Below the pieces are notes generated by a model. The model was not told where the DNA came from and made no database searches. It saw only the letters and a list, made by a program, of their open reading frames with translations. The translations under genes were made by a program, and so were the position numbers. Shown one piece after another: positions 1-4,903 of a stretch of 7,768 nucleotides of DNA. Origin of the DNA: CAJAQL01 sp964442965 (GTDB lineage: Bacteria; Patescibacteriota; Minisyncoccia; UBA6257; 2-01-FULL-56-20); the NCBI GenBank assembly GCA_964442965.1, contig CAYUBE010000029.1, positions 1-7,768 on the forward strand, in the 5' to 3' direction. Each line of letters opens with the position of its first letter. Within the stretch, counting starts at the first letter, position 1.

Positions 1-60
1 AACGATAAGTGTTCAGAAATTGGATATGGTGAGCAATGCCGAAAAGTTAAAAATTTGAAT

Positions 61-80
61 TCTGCAAGATCATATCGGAC
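61..80. repeat. IS481 left terminal inverted repeat
   Basis: This 20-base segment matches the reverse complement of 1032-1051 at 18 of 20 positions; the mismatches are at its fifth and seventh bases. The transposase stop codon (70-72) lies inside this repeat, so the gene runs right to the end of the element. Confidence 0.9.
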
Positions 81-1049
81 AGTTAGTTAGATATTCGGTC
101 GGCGTTTTTCCGCCGATCGCGAGGTGTTCTCGTTCGGTATTGTAGTGGAGCATATGCGCCGCGTGTTTTCGTTTGAGCTCGGGGACGGTGTGGAACCGCA
201 CGTCGTTCCAGAACTCCTCGCGGTCGGTCCGATGGGATCGTTCGACCTTGCCGTTCTGCGCGGGCTTCCCCGGATCGATGAGGTAATGGATGATCCCTCT
301 TTTCTTGCACGCGAGGTCGAACGCATGAAGGCGTGGCGCCAAGGGGTTCGCGCTCTTCCGGTAACCCGTGTAGTAGTTCGTAAAGATGGAACCATTGTCC
401 GTCTGGATGCCTTGGATCGTGAACGGTGCCTTCAGAAGAAGCTTTTCGAGGAAGATGACTGACGTCCGATTGGAATGCTCCCGCGTGACCCAGGCATATC
501 GCCATCTCGACGCGCAATCGATTGCGGTGAACTGATAGAGCCATTTCCCGTTGTATTTCCTCGCATAGACGGTATCGACCTGCACGAGCTCGCCGGGAAA
601 CGTTGCCTTGGGGATCGGTTTCACATTCTTCCGTGCCCGCTTTTTCATTCGCACCAACCCTTCTCGTTTCAGGACTTTGTGGATGGTCCGCCACTGCATT
701 TCGATGCCGTGGCGCTTCTTGAGCCTGATGGCGATCCGTTCCGCACCCGGCATCGGTGACTCGGCACGGATTTCGCGGATGAGTACGACCATATCCGGAG
801 CCGTCGTCTTCGGATGCGCGTGATGTGCTCGCGATTTCTCCGTGAGCCCGGCAAGCCCTTCTTTTTCATATGCCTCTTTCCAGAGATACAGCGTGCTTCG
901 CGCGAAGCCAGAGCGCTTGGCCAGTTCGACCATCGAAAGACCGCCTTCGAAATGGAGCTTGAGCCACCGCTCCCGTTCGGAAGCGATCAATGCCTGCGTA
1001 TTGTGGGTCATATCGTTCATTGTCGCAGAGTGTCCGATATGATCGTACA
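63..1049 (-). mobile_element. Complete IS481-family insertion sequence
   Basis: The element is about 987 bp, bounded by near-perfect terminal inverted repeats and carrying a single intact transposase gene on the minus strand. Read inward, the right end starts TGTACGATCATATCGGACA and the left end TGCAAGATCATATCGGACA; a TGT start is usual for IS481 ends. The flanks GAATTC (57-62) and GAATAC (1050-1055) match at 5 of 6 positions and could be a slightly decayed target-site duplication, but this is weak. The element sits directly upstream of the promoter of the DGR target gene, so it may have inserted into that gene's upstream region. Family and completeness are well supported; the exact outer boundary is uncertain by a few bases. 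Confidence 0.88.
70..1020 (-). CDS. IS481-family DDE transposase
   Basis: This 316-residue protein catalyses cut and transfer of the insertion sequence that carries it. An N-terminal helix-turn-helix (about residues 28-50, LSMVELAKRSGFARSTLYLW) would bind the terminal repeats. An integrase-type RNase H fold follows, with the apparent catalytic triad D149 (in QVDT), D208 (in QTDNG) and E260 (in NGKVERSHR). The length and the D-to-E spacing are normal for IS481 family members, and no frameshift or stop interrupts the frame, so the enzyme is probably active or only recently silenced. The start at 1020 gives MNDMTHNTQ; a second ATG three codons later is equally possible, and neither has a clear Shine-Dalgarno. 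The stop codon lies inside the left terminal repeat. Confidence 0.95.
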   Translation of the reverse strand: MNDMTHNTQALIASERERWLKLHFEGGLSMVELAKRSGFARSTLYLWKEAYEKEGLAGLTEKSRAHHAHPKTTAPDMVVLIREIRAESPMPGAERIAIRLKKRHGIEMQWRTIHKVLKREGLVRMKKRARKNVKPIPKATFPGELVQVDTVYARKYNGKWLYQFTAIDCASRWRYAWVTREHSNRTSVIFLEKLLLKAPFTIQGIQTDNGSIFTNYYTGYRKSANPLAPRLHAFDLACKKRGIIHYLIDPGKPAQNGKVERSHRTDREEFWNDVRFHTVPELKRKHAAHMLHYNTEREHLAIGGKTPTEYLTNCPI

Positions 1050-1051
1050 GA
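1032..1051. repeat. IS481 right terminal inverted repeat
   Basis: This is the partner of the repeat at 61-80, with 18 of 20 bases complementary. It lies 12 bases upstream of the transposase start codon and ends 14 bases before the -35 box of the DGR target promoter. Confidence 0.9.
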
Positions 1052-1064
1052 ATACCAAATCCGC

Positions 1065-1094
1065 TTGACAGATTGGCATACTATGCTGTATAAT
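1065..1094 (+). promoter_or_regulatory. Consensus sigma70-type promoter of DGR target gene
   Basis: A perfect -35 TTGACA (1065-1070) and a perfect -10 TATAAT (1089-1094) are separated by 18 bp. Transcription should start near 1101, giving a leader of about 110 nt before the start codon at 1213. The -35 box is 16 bases from the end of the insertion sequence, so it belongs to the flanking DNA and not to the element. Both boxes match consensus exactly, so the target gene is probably strongly expressed. Confidence 0.85.
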
Positions 1095-1125
1095 AGTTCT
1101 ATAGTTCATTGACATGATACATGCG

Positions 1126-1173
1126 GCCATAGCCAAAAGGCATCGATAGTTTTCGATGTTTTCTGGCTATGGC
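1126..1173 (+). promoter_or_regulatory. Long hairpin in target-gene leader
   Basis: Outer arms GCCATAGCCA (1126-1135) and TGGCTATGGC (1164-1173) pair perfectly over 10 bp. Inner arms CATCGA (1141-1146) and TCGATG (1153-1158) pair perfectly around the loop TAGTTT. The bases between can continue the helix with one mismatch and two G-U pairs, giving one stem of about 21 bp. No T-run follows, so this is not an intrinsic terminator. It lies between the promoter and the ribosome binding site, where it could stabilise or regulate the mRNA, or act as a DNA cruciform or operator. Its function is unknown. Confidence 0.7.
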
Positions 1174-1212
1174 TACGGATAGTAGTCCTCTGGCAGAAAA
1201 GGAAGGATCGCT

Positions 1213-1881
1213 ATGAACGATAAGGCCTTGAGTAACGCGACATTGGAACTAACCCAGAGAATCCAGACGCATTTTCCGAGGGACATCGACCCCGCGGTGG
1301 TGCAGTTCTGGAACGGCCAGCCGAAGGAAATTCTGACGGCACGGCTTCTGGAAGCATTCGGTCGGATTCCAGCGGAATGCGTCCCGCAACCCCAACCCCT
1401 GCTCATTTACGGCGGCACGGTTGCGGTCGCGGCGAGGACGGCACGGTTCGTCCCGAAGAACTTTTTTACCACGAAGAACAACCGCGTGCGGATTGGATAC
1501 GTCGACCCCGACTTCACTGCCTGGTTCGGCGGCAAGGCCGAAGAGCCAACCGTTGCAACGACGCTTTATTGGCACGTTCTCTCCCGTCCGTCGGCGTTCG
1601 CTCCGGCCATGAAGGAACTCGGCGGGGGAGCCGTCGTACAGACGACCCCCAGCGAGCTGGCTTCCATGATGGAGCGGCAGCCGGACGGTCCGAATAGCGG
1701 GGCGGGGCCATTGCTCGTGAACGGATACGCCAACCTTTTTGAGATGCTGGACTATACCGGCGTTTCCCGGATGGTGCGCGTGTTCTGGAGCGTCGGCGGC
1801 TGGTACGTGTATGCGAACCCGGTGACGAACTCGAATCAGTGGTACGACGAGTACCGGTTCTTCTCCCGCAATCCTCGTTAG
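1213..1881 (+). CDS. DGR target protein with C-terminal variable region
   Basis: This 222-residue protein is the diversified product of the retroelement. Its last part, residues 184-222, is encoded by the variable repeat and reads like the end of a C-type-lectin-fold variable domain (GGWYVYANPVTNSNQW, then RFFSRN). Such domains are the usual DGR display scaffold and bind variable ligands. Eight codons differ from the template: R189, F191, S193, V194, G195, Y198, Y211 and Y214. All come from AAC or GAC codons, which give no stop when only their adenines change. The N-terminal 180 residues are not recognised; no signal peptide or membrane segment is evident, so a cytoplasmic or non-classically exported protein is most likely. 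The start is well fixed: GGAAGG at 1201-1206 lies six bases before the ATG. The gene has its own strong promoter and a hairpin leader. Confidence 0.93.
   Translation: MNDKALSNATLELTQRIQTHFPRDIDPAVVQFWNGQPKEILTARLLEAFGRIPAECVPQPQPLLIYGGTVAVAARTARFVPKNFFTTKNNRVRIGYVDPDFTAWFGGKAEEPTVATTLYWHVLSRPSAFAPAMKELGGGAVVQTTPSELASMMERQPDGPNSGAGPLLVNGYANLFEMLDYTGVSRMVRVFWSVGGWYVYANPVTNSNQWYDEYRFFSRNPR
1762..1878 (+). repeat. DGR variable repeat (VR)
   Basis: This 117-bp segment aligns without gaps to 2216-2332, with 103 identical positions. Ten differences in the body (1777, 1778, 1783, 1784, 1790, 1793, 1796, 1804, 1843, 1852) are all at positions where the template has A; here they are C, G, T, T, G, T, G, T, T and T. 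The other four differences (1869, 1872-1874) cluster at the 3' end, after the identical block 1853-1868, which is where the initiation-of-homing sequences of VR and TR normally diverge. The stop codon of the target gene follows at 1879-1881. Confidence 0.96.
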
Positions 1882-2215
1882 CCCTCGGGCACTCGGTTCC
1901 GCTGACCCTCGGTTGTTTCCGCCTTGCGGAAGCCGCTGGGGGTCTTTTATTTTCCCATGCCGTGATATACTTCTCCTCGAAGCGTGTATATATGCGGGAC
2001 GGCTACGGTTTTCCCGCCGCGCTTTCGGGGAAACGTCTCGCCGGAATCATGTCGGGTACGCTTGCCATGAGTGCGTGGGACGAAGTACCCATCACAATGC
2101 AACATACGAGAATTGGTATCTTTGGCTGGAGGACTTGTGATGTCCCATATACGATTCAACCCTGAGAGTAGTCGAAGGGCGGTGGCGCGGATGGCCGAGG
2201 ATACGAGACAGTCCG
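1882..2215. other. Gene-free spacer between VR and TR
   Basis: I see no convincing gene here; the open frames that cross it have no family resemblance. It holds the small hairpins near 1882-1931 and a stem at 2008-2034 (GTTTTCCC against GGGGAAAC, one G-U pair, 11-base loop). There is a weak, unconvincing promoter candidate near 2122-2151. It must contain the 5' part of the TR RNA and probably its promoter, because the TR starts at its right edge. Confidence 0.5.
1917..1931 (+). other. Small hairpin downstream of VR
   Basis: TTCCGC (1917-1922) and GCGGAA (1926-1931) pair perfectly over 6 bp around the loop CTT. A short T-rich tract (TCTTTTATTTT) begins about a dozen bases later. Some DGRs need a hairpin just after the VR for target recognition, but those sit only a few bases after the VR, whereas this one is about 38 bases past the stop codon. 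It could instead be a weak terminator. A shorter hairpin, GCCC-TC-GGGC, follows the stop codon immediately. Confidence 0.35.
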
Positions 2216-2332
2216 GTTTCCCGGATGGTGAACGTGAACTGGAACGACGACGGCTGGAACGTGTATGCGAACCCGGTGACGAACTCGAATCAGTGGAACG
2301 ACGAGAACCGGTTCTTCTCCCGAAACTGTCGT
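2216..2332 (+). repeat. DGR template repeat (TR)
   Basis: This is the non-coding template copied into the VR. It is in the same orientation as the target gene and the reverse transcriptase. The segment 2216-2322 contains 26 adenines, ten of which are substituted in the present VR. The adenines form AAC and GAC codons in register with the target frame: 2231-2233, 2237-2239, 2243-2245, 2246-2248, 2249-2251, 2258-2260, 2297-2299 and 2306-2308 are the positions that have varied. Translated in the target frame it would give asparagine or aspartate at all eight variable sites, the typical template state. Its 3' end is 11 bases from the stop codon of the convergent avd gene. Confidence 0.95.
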
Positions 2333-2343
2333 ATGGCCTCCCG

Positions 2344-2673
2344 CTAACCCGCGGGAGGTTTGCTTTGTATGCCCTTGATCCAGCCGCCGAGCATATTCCC
2401 TATTTTATCGAGTTTTTCCGAAAGAAGAATATATTTCTGATTGTCGAGCGCCTGCACATCCCAGAGAATTTCCAAGAAGAACTTCGCGAGATCGAGCCGC
2501 ACATTCGCTTTTCGGAGATAGGGCAGTTTCTGTTCTTTGCTCAAGTAGCTTGCGATGAACAGTAGCTCTGCCGTTTCAATCAACGAGCGGTCAATCTTCG
2601 TGCCGAGCGAATATCGATAATCTTTCTGCACGTGCGGCAGGAACTCGTGCCAGGTCTTGTATGCCTCCACCAA
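2344..2673 (-). CDS. avd: Avd-like four-helix-bundle DGR accessory protein
   Basis: The product (109 residues from a TTG start) resembles the bAvd/S23-type four-helix-bundle family. In DGRs, Avd forms a basic pentamer that binds the reverse transcriptase and template RNA and is required for mutagenic retrohoming. Family-typical stretches are WHEFLPHVQKDYRYSLGTKI (residues 8-27), KLPYLRKANVRLDLAKFFL and the end KIGNMLGGWIK. The frame stays open upstream to 2712 and encodes PSIIQHLVEAY, which also fits the family's first helix, so the true start is probably further upstream. An ATG at 2725 lies in a different frame, separated by a run of eight G/C bases (2705-2712); with seven, it would join this frame. 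The gene is antisense to TR and RT. No Shine-Dalgarno is visible. Family assignment is good, the start uncertain. Confidence 0.85.
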   Translation of the reverse strand: MVEAYKTWHEFLPHVQKDYRYSLGTKIDRSLIETAELLFIASYLSKEQKLPYLRKANVRLDLAKFFLEILWDVQALDNQKYILLSEKLDKIGNMLGGWIKGIQSKPPAG

Positions 2674-2704
2674 GTGTTGGATGATGGAAGGCGTGCGATG
2701 TTCC

Positions 2705-2712
2705 GGGGGGGG
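2705..2712. repeat. Eight-base G/C homopolymer at avd 5' end
   Basis: There are eight G on the plus strand (C on the minus strand). On the minus strand the ATG at 2725-2723 runs through MQHVTPP and then out of the avd frame. With seven C it would read MQHVTPPEHRTPSIIQHLVE and continue in frame. The tract is therefore either a sequencing or assembly error or a slippage-prone on/off switch. Confidence 0.6.
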
Positions 2713-2732
2713 TTACGTGTTGCATTCGATTT

Positions 2733-3734
2733 ATGAAAACACAATTTGCCGGAAATCTCAAAAAAATCGCGAAGACATCGAATCTGTTGGAAGCATGGAA
2801 AGAATTCCTGCCCGGCAAACGCGGGAAGCGCGATGTGCAGGAATTCCAGATGTATCTGATGGATAACATTCTATCACTGCAGGCCGATTTGATGAACGGC
2901 ACCTACCGCCACGGCGGCTATCAAGCGTTCAAAATATCCGACCCGAAACCGCGCGACATCCACAAGGCATGCGTGCGCGACCGGCTCGTCCACCACGCGA
3001 TTTATCGCGAGATGTATCCTTTCTTCGATCGGACATTCATCGCCGATTCGTTCTCGTGCCGCTTGGAGAAGGGGCCACTCGTCGCCATTAACCGGTTTCG
3101 CTCGTTCGCCCGGGCCGCGAGCAAGAATAACACACGCACTTGCTGGGTGCTCAATGGCGACATACGGAAGTTCTTTGCGAACGTCGATCATGCGACCCTC
3201 GTCGAAATTCTGAAATCATATATTCCAAATCAACGTATTATCAAGCTGTTGGAGGAAGTGATCGGCAGTTTTTCCTCGGCGTCGGGAGTCGGCCTTCCGC
3301 TTGGCAACCTCACCTCGCAGCTTTTTGTGAACATCTATATGAACGAGTTCGATCAGTTCGTAAAACATACGTTGAAGGCGAAACATTACCTCCGTTACGC
3401 TGATGACTTCGTGATACTTTCCGCGAATCGGGACTGGTTGGATATTATCCTGCCGGAAATCCGCAATTTTCTCGCGAACCGGCTGAAGCTCGAGCTCCAT
3501 CCGAAAAAGGTATCTATCGAAACATTGGCATCCGGCGTCGATGTTCTCGGTTGGGTGCATTTTCCCGACCACCGGGTGTTGCGGACCACCACGAAGCGGC
3601 GGGCGCTAAGTCGCGCAACCGCCGATCCCAAAGAGCAGCGCGTCGCGTCGTATGTCGGTATGCTAAAACACGGAAATGCAGAGAAGTTCAAAAGAACGAT
3701 TCTTAAGATTGCCGAGGAGGGGCAGGGGAGGTGA
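2733..3734 (+). CDS. DGR reverse transcriptase
   Basis: This 333-residue RNA-dependent DNA polymerase copies the TR RNA into cDNA with errors at adenines, for transfer to the VR. Motifs are in the normal order: an N-terminal region with KPRDIHKACVRDRLVHHAIY (72-91) and FIADSFSCRLEKG (102-114), then NGDIRKFF (141-148) with catalytic D143. GLPLGNLTSQLFVNIY (187-202) carries the DGR-type GxxxSQ signature where retroviral and group II enzymes have QGxxxSP. YADD (222-225) holds catalytic D224 and D225, and VLGWVHF (271-277) follows. The end, SYVGMLKHGN, is the usual thumb region, so the protein is full length. There is no maturase or endonuclease domain, as expected for a DGR. The start codon has no Shine-Dalgarno; it lies only 7 bp from a possible avd start on the other strand. 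Confidence 0.96.
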   Translation: MKTQFAGNLKKIAKTSNLLEAWKEFLPGKRGKRDVQEFQMYLMDNILSLQADLMNGTYRHGGYQAFKISDPKPRDIHKACVRDRLVHHAIYREMYPFFDRTFIADSFSCRLEKGPLVAINRFRSFARAASKNNTRTCWVLNGDIRKFFANVDHATLVEILKSYIPNQRIIKLLEEVIGSFSSASGVGLPLGNLTSQLFVNIYMNEFDQFVKHTLKAKHYLRYADDFVILSANRDWLDIILPEIRNFLANRLKLELHPKKVSIETLASGVDVLGWVHFPDHRVLRTTTKRRALSRATADPKEQRVASYVGMLKHGNAEKFKRTILKIAEEGQGR

Positions 3735-4199
3735 AGCGGGGATGGGATCGGGGGTTTTGGGTGAAACTTATCGCTTTGGCGCGTCAAAACGCATCGATGT
3801 ACGCCCCCAGTGGGCGAAACGGTAAGCGTTTCGGTAGCCGCGCTTAGCGCGAGCGCTAGACGAGCGCCGCAGACAGAATATGAGAAAAGCCTCGCAAATG
3901 CGGGGGAAGGTGAAAGTGTTGAGTCGTTATATTATCTTAGTTAGATTGTATCAGATCATGAAATCGTTTGAACACCGTCTCTCTAGTGCATTGTGGCGAG
4001 TAGCTTCAGAAATGGAGCTGTTCACCGTGTGCCAGAAGGCGACAATGATCCGGCTGCAAAGTGGGACACCAGGCTGAGAGCGGTAGTGCAAAGCTCGCAG
4101 AGACTATTACGGGGATGATCCACGGACGGTGGAGACTGGGGGAGTTGCCCGCGCGTCGGATGCTCGCCGTCGCTCATATCCGCGCTGGGCACCGCCTCA
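3735..4199. other. Gene-poor stretch after the DGR
   Basis: Apart from the hairpin cluster at 3802-3851 I find no gene I can support. Two plus-strand frames (3880-4077 and 4061-4366) are open, but neither looks like a known protein: the first lacks a ribosome binding site and the second runs through palindromic repeats. The stretch is GC-rich near 4130-4190 and AT-rich near 3920-3970. Confidence 0.5.
3802..3851 (+). other. Three tandem hairpins downstream of RT
   Basis: Three perfect stems follow one another: CGCCC/GGGCG (3802-3806 with 3812-3816), CGAAACG/CGTTTCG (3815-3821 with 3827-3833) and CGCGC/GCGCG (3839-3843 with 3847-3851), with loops of 5, 5 and 3 bases. The first two share two bases, so they are alternatives or stacked. 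No T-run follows. They could protect the 3' end of the RT mRNA, act as a terminator of another type, or belong to a structured RNA. The function is unknown. Confidence 0.5.
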
Positions 4200-4225
4200 C
4201 AAGAATTTTCAGCAGAAAATTCTTG
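4200..4225. repeat. Perfect 11-bp palindrome
   Basis: CAAGAATTTTC (4200-4210) and GAAAATTCTTG (4215-4225) pair perfectly around the loop AGCA. It begins the repeat-dense block 4200-4320. Such palindromes in non-coding DNA are usually interspersed REP-like elements; only one copy is in this window. Confidence 0.7.
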
Positions 4226-4232
4226 CTCCGGC

Positions 4233-4275
4233 GGTCGAATCCATCTTTATTGATTTATCCTTGTAGGATTCGACC
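4233..4275. repeat. 10-bp inverted repeat with 23-base loop
   Basis: GGTCGAATCC (4233-4242) and GGATTCGACC (4266-4275) are perfect reverse complements. The right arm leads directly into the ATTACCAGGTCAG repeat copy A. Both arms resemble a tRNA T-loop sequence, but no complete tRNA can be folded here. Confidence 0.65.
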
Positions 4276-4320
4276 CCCGCGGACCCTGATTACCAGGTCA
4301 GGGCCGGCACCGTGCTACGC
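4266..4320 (+). repeat. ATTACCAGGTCAG structured repeat, copy A
   Basis: The core at 4286-4303 forms a hairpin, CCCTGA (4284-4289) with TCAGGG (4298-4303), around TTACCAGG. The upstream flank (TCGACCCCCGCGGA) and downstream flank (CCGGCACCGTGCTACGCC) resemble copy C at 4814-4903. This copy has no terminator attached. Confidence 0.6.
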
Positions 4321-4373
4321 CCACCGCATAAATAATCGTACTGGGCACAGATTAAATTTTGATTAAAAGAAAC

Positions 4374-4401
4374 TTGACCGGAAGATCGGGTTTGCTACAA
4401 T
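4374..4401 (+). promoter_or_regulatory. Promoter before repeat copy B
   Basis: The -35 TTGACC (4374-4379) and -10 TACAAT (4396-4401) are 16 bp apart, with AT-rich DNA upstream like an UP element (4350-4370). The predicted start is near 4408, exactly where the conserved ATTACCAGGTCAG begins. Confidence 0.65.
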
Positions 4402-4407
4402 ACTTGT

Positions 4408-4475
4408 ATTACCAGGTCAGGGTAGCATCGTGTTCGAACTCTGCAAAAGACCCAGCGATGGGTCTTTTGTTTTTC
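4408..4475 (+). ncRNA. Candidate small RNA, structured repeat copy B
   Basis: A promoter, about 65 transcribed bases and a strong intrinsic terminator (4444-4474) form a minimal transcription unit with no open frame. The RNA would start with ATTACCAGGTCAGGG, continue through CGTGTTCGAACTC and end in the terminator stem. Copy C (4839-4903) matches it through the core, the CGTGTTCG segment and the terminator, whose stem differs by paired changes. The core hairpin of copies A and C is not preserved here, because its 5' arm lies outside the predicted transcript. Resemblance to part of bacterial SRP RNA (ACCAGGTCAGG) is noted, but the essential GGAAGG...AGCAGC part is absent. Confidence 0.45.
4444..4474 (+). 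terminator. Intrinsic terminator of copy B
   Basis: CAAAAGACCC (4444-4453) pairs perfectly with GGGTCTTTTG (4460-4469) around AGCGAT, followed by TTTTT (4470-4474). The A-rich 5' arm makes it partly bidirectional; on the minus strand it could also act on transcripts leaving the 52-residue gene at 4547-4705. Confidence 0.88.
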
Positions 4476-4546
4476 GACGAAGTGCGCCCAGAGAGGTTTA
4501 TACGTTCATTCCCGAGATAAAACTCGGACTGCGTGGTTATTATTCT

Positions 4547-4705
4547 CTATCCTTTGAACGCGAAAGATAGCAATACGATAGTCAAAGCATTGAGAATTAC
4601 CAACACGATTGCTTCCTGCGTGTTGTTTGCAAGTGGTTTCACTAAGATGTATACCGTGTAGATTATGGCAACAATCGCCGCACCAATAAAGTTTCCTCTT
4701 ATCAT
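4547..4705 (-). CDS. Small two-helix membrane protein
   Basis: This 52-residue protein starts MIRGNFIGAAIVAIIYTVYI and ends in LLSFAFKG. Two hydrophobic stretches (about residues 6-22 and 32-50) are separated by a short polar turn, KPLANNTQE, giving a helical hairpin in the membrane with both ends probably on the same side; the basic K51 and R3 suggest cytoplasmic ends. No family is recognised. The ATG at 4705 has no clear Shine-Dalgarno; TATAAA lies three bases upstream, too close for a normal -10. The regular hydrophobic pattern and the stop codons bounding it make a real small gene plausible. The terminator at 4444-4474 lies downstream. Confidence 0.6.
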   Translation of the reverse strand: MIRGNFIGAAIVAIIYTVYILVKPLANNTQEAIVLVILNALTIVLLSFAFKG

Positions 4706-4762
4706 GTTTTTATAATGAGGTTAATGAAGGGTATCGGCCTTTCAAGGATTGTATCATTATTT

Positions 4763-4792
4763 CTGTCATTCCCGCGAAAGCGGGAATGACAG
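4763..4792. repeat. 13-bp palindrome with GAAA loop (REP-like)
   Basis: CTGTCATTCCCGC (4763-4775) and GCGGGAATGACAG (4780-4792) pair perfectly around the tetraloop GAAA. TCATTCCCGCGAAAGCGGGA is a widespread REP/MITE-like palindrome in bacterial genomes, often miscalled as protein (CHSRFRGND). ATTTTT follows the stem, so it may also end transcription on the plus strand. Confidence 0.85.
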
Positions 4793-4813
4793 ATTTTTGA
4801 GCGGTGGACGTAC

Positions 4814-4903
4814 GGAGGTCGAACTCCGCGGATTCTGATTACCAGGTCAGATCCGGTCCGTGTTCGGATTCGCAAAAAGCCCAACGATGGGCTTTTTGTT
4901 TTT
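4814..4903 (+). repeat. ATTACCAGGTCAG structured repeat, copy C
   Basis: The core hairpin pairs TCTGA (4834-4838) with TCAGA (4847-4851) around TTACCAGG, extended by GGAT (4830-4833) with ATCC (4851-4854). The stem sequence differs from copy A (CCCTGA/TCAGGG) but still pairs, which points to selection on structure. Downstream CCGTGTTCGGATTC and the terminator match copy B. No promoter is visible just before this copy. Confidence 0.6.
4873..4903 (+). terminator. Intrinsic terminator of copy C
   Basis: CAAAAAGCCC (4873-4882) pairs perfectly with GGGCTTTTTG (4889-4898) around AACGAT, followed by TTTTT. It is homologous to the terminator of copy B, with a compensating pair change in the stem. 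Confidence 0.88.

Larger units (their letters stand above)
1213..3734 (+). other. Complete diversity-generating retroelement
   Basis: The order is target gene with VR, TR, avd (reversed), RT. All four core parts are present and none is broken except for the uncertain 5' end of avd. The element would rewrite the C-terminus of the target protein by copying TR into VR with random changes at adenines. It depends on RT and Avd acting on TR RNA in the cytoplasm, and it does not move as a transposon. The VR already differs from the TR at ten adenines, so it has been active in this lineage. Confidence 0.95.

Noticed and set aside
2071..2565. Plus-strand frame of 164 codons across TR and avd
   Set aside because: It runs through the non-coding template and antisense to the Avd-like gene; its translation resembles no protein family.
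3801..3870. Possible integron attC site from tandem stems
   Set aside because: There are no GTTRRRY/RYYYAAC core sites and no integrase gene in the window.
4200..4320. CRISPR array from several palindromes
   Set aside because: The palindromes differ from each other and there is no regular repeat-spacer spacing.
3880..4366. Two plus-strand open frames (3880-4077 and 4061-4366)
   Set aside because: There is no family resemblance, no ribosome binding site, and the second reads through perfect palindromes and repeat copy A.
4408..4475. SRP (4.5S) RNA, because of ACCAGGTCAGG
   Set aside because: The invariant GGAAGG and AGCAGC parts of domain IV are absent in all copies, so a functional SRP RNA is not supported.
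4702..4884. Minus-strand 60-codon frame
   Set aside because: It is the translation of the REP-like palindrome (CHSRFRGND) and repeat copy C, a known type of false gene.
4266..4903. tRNA-Thr-like segments on the minus strand (CTGGTAA loop, T-loop-like TTCGA)
   Set aside because: The anticodon-type loop would have eight bases, the T-stem does not pair properly, and no D-arm or acceptor stem can be found in any of the three copies.
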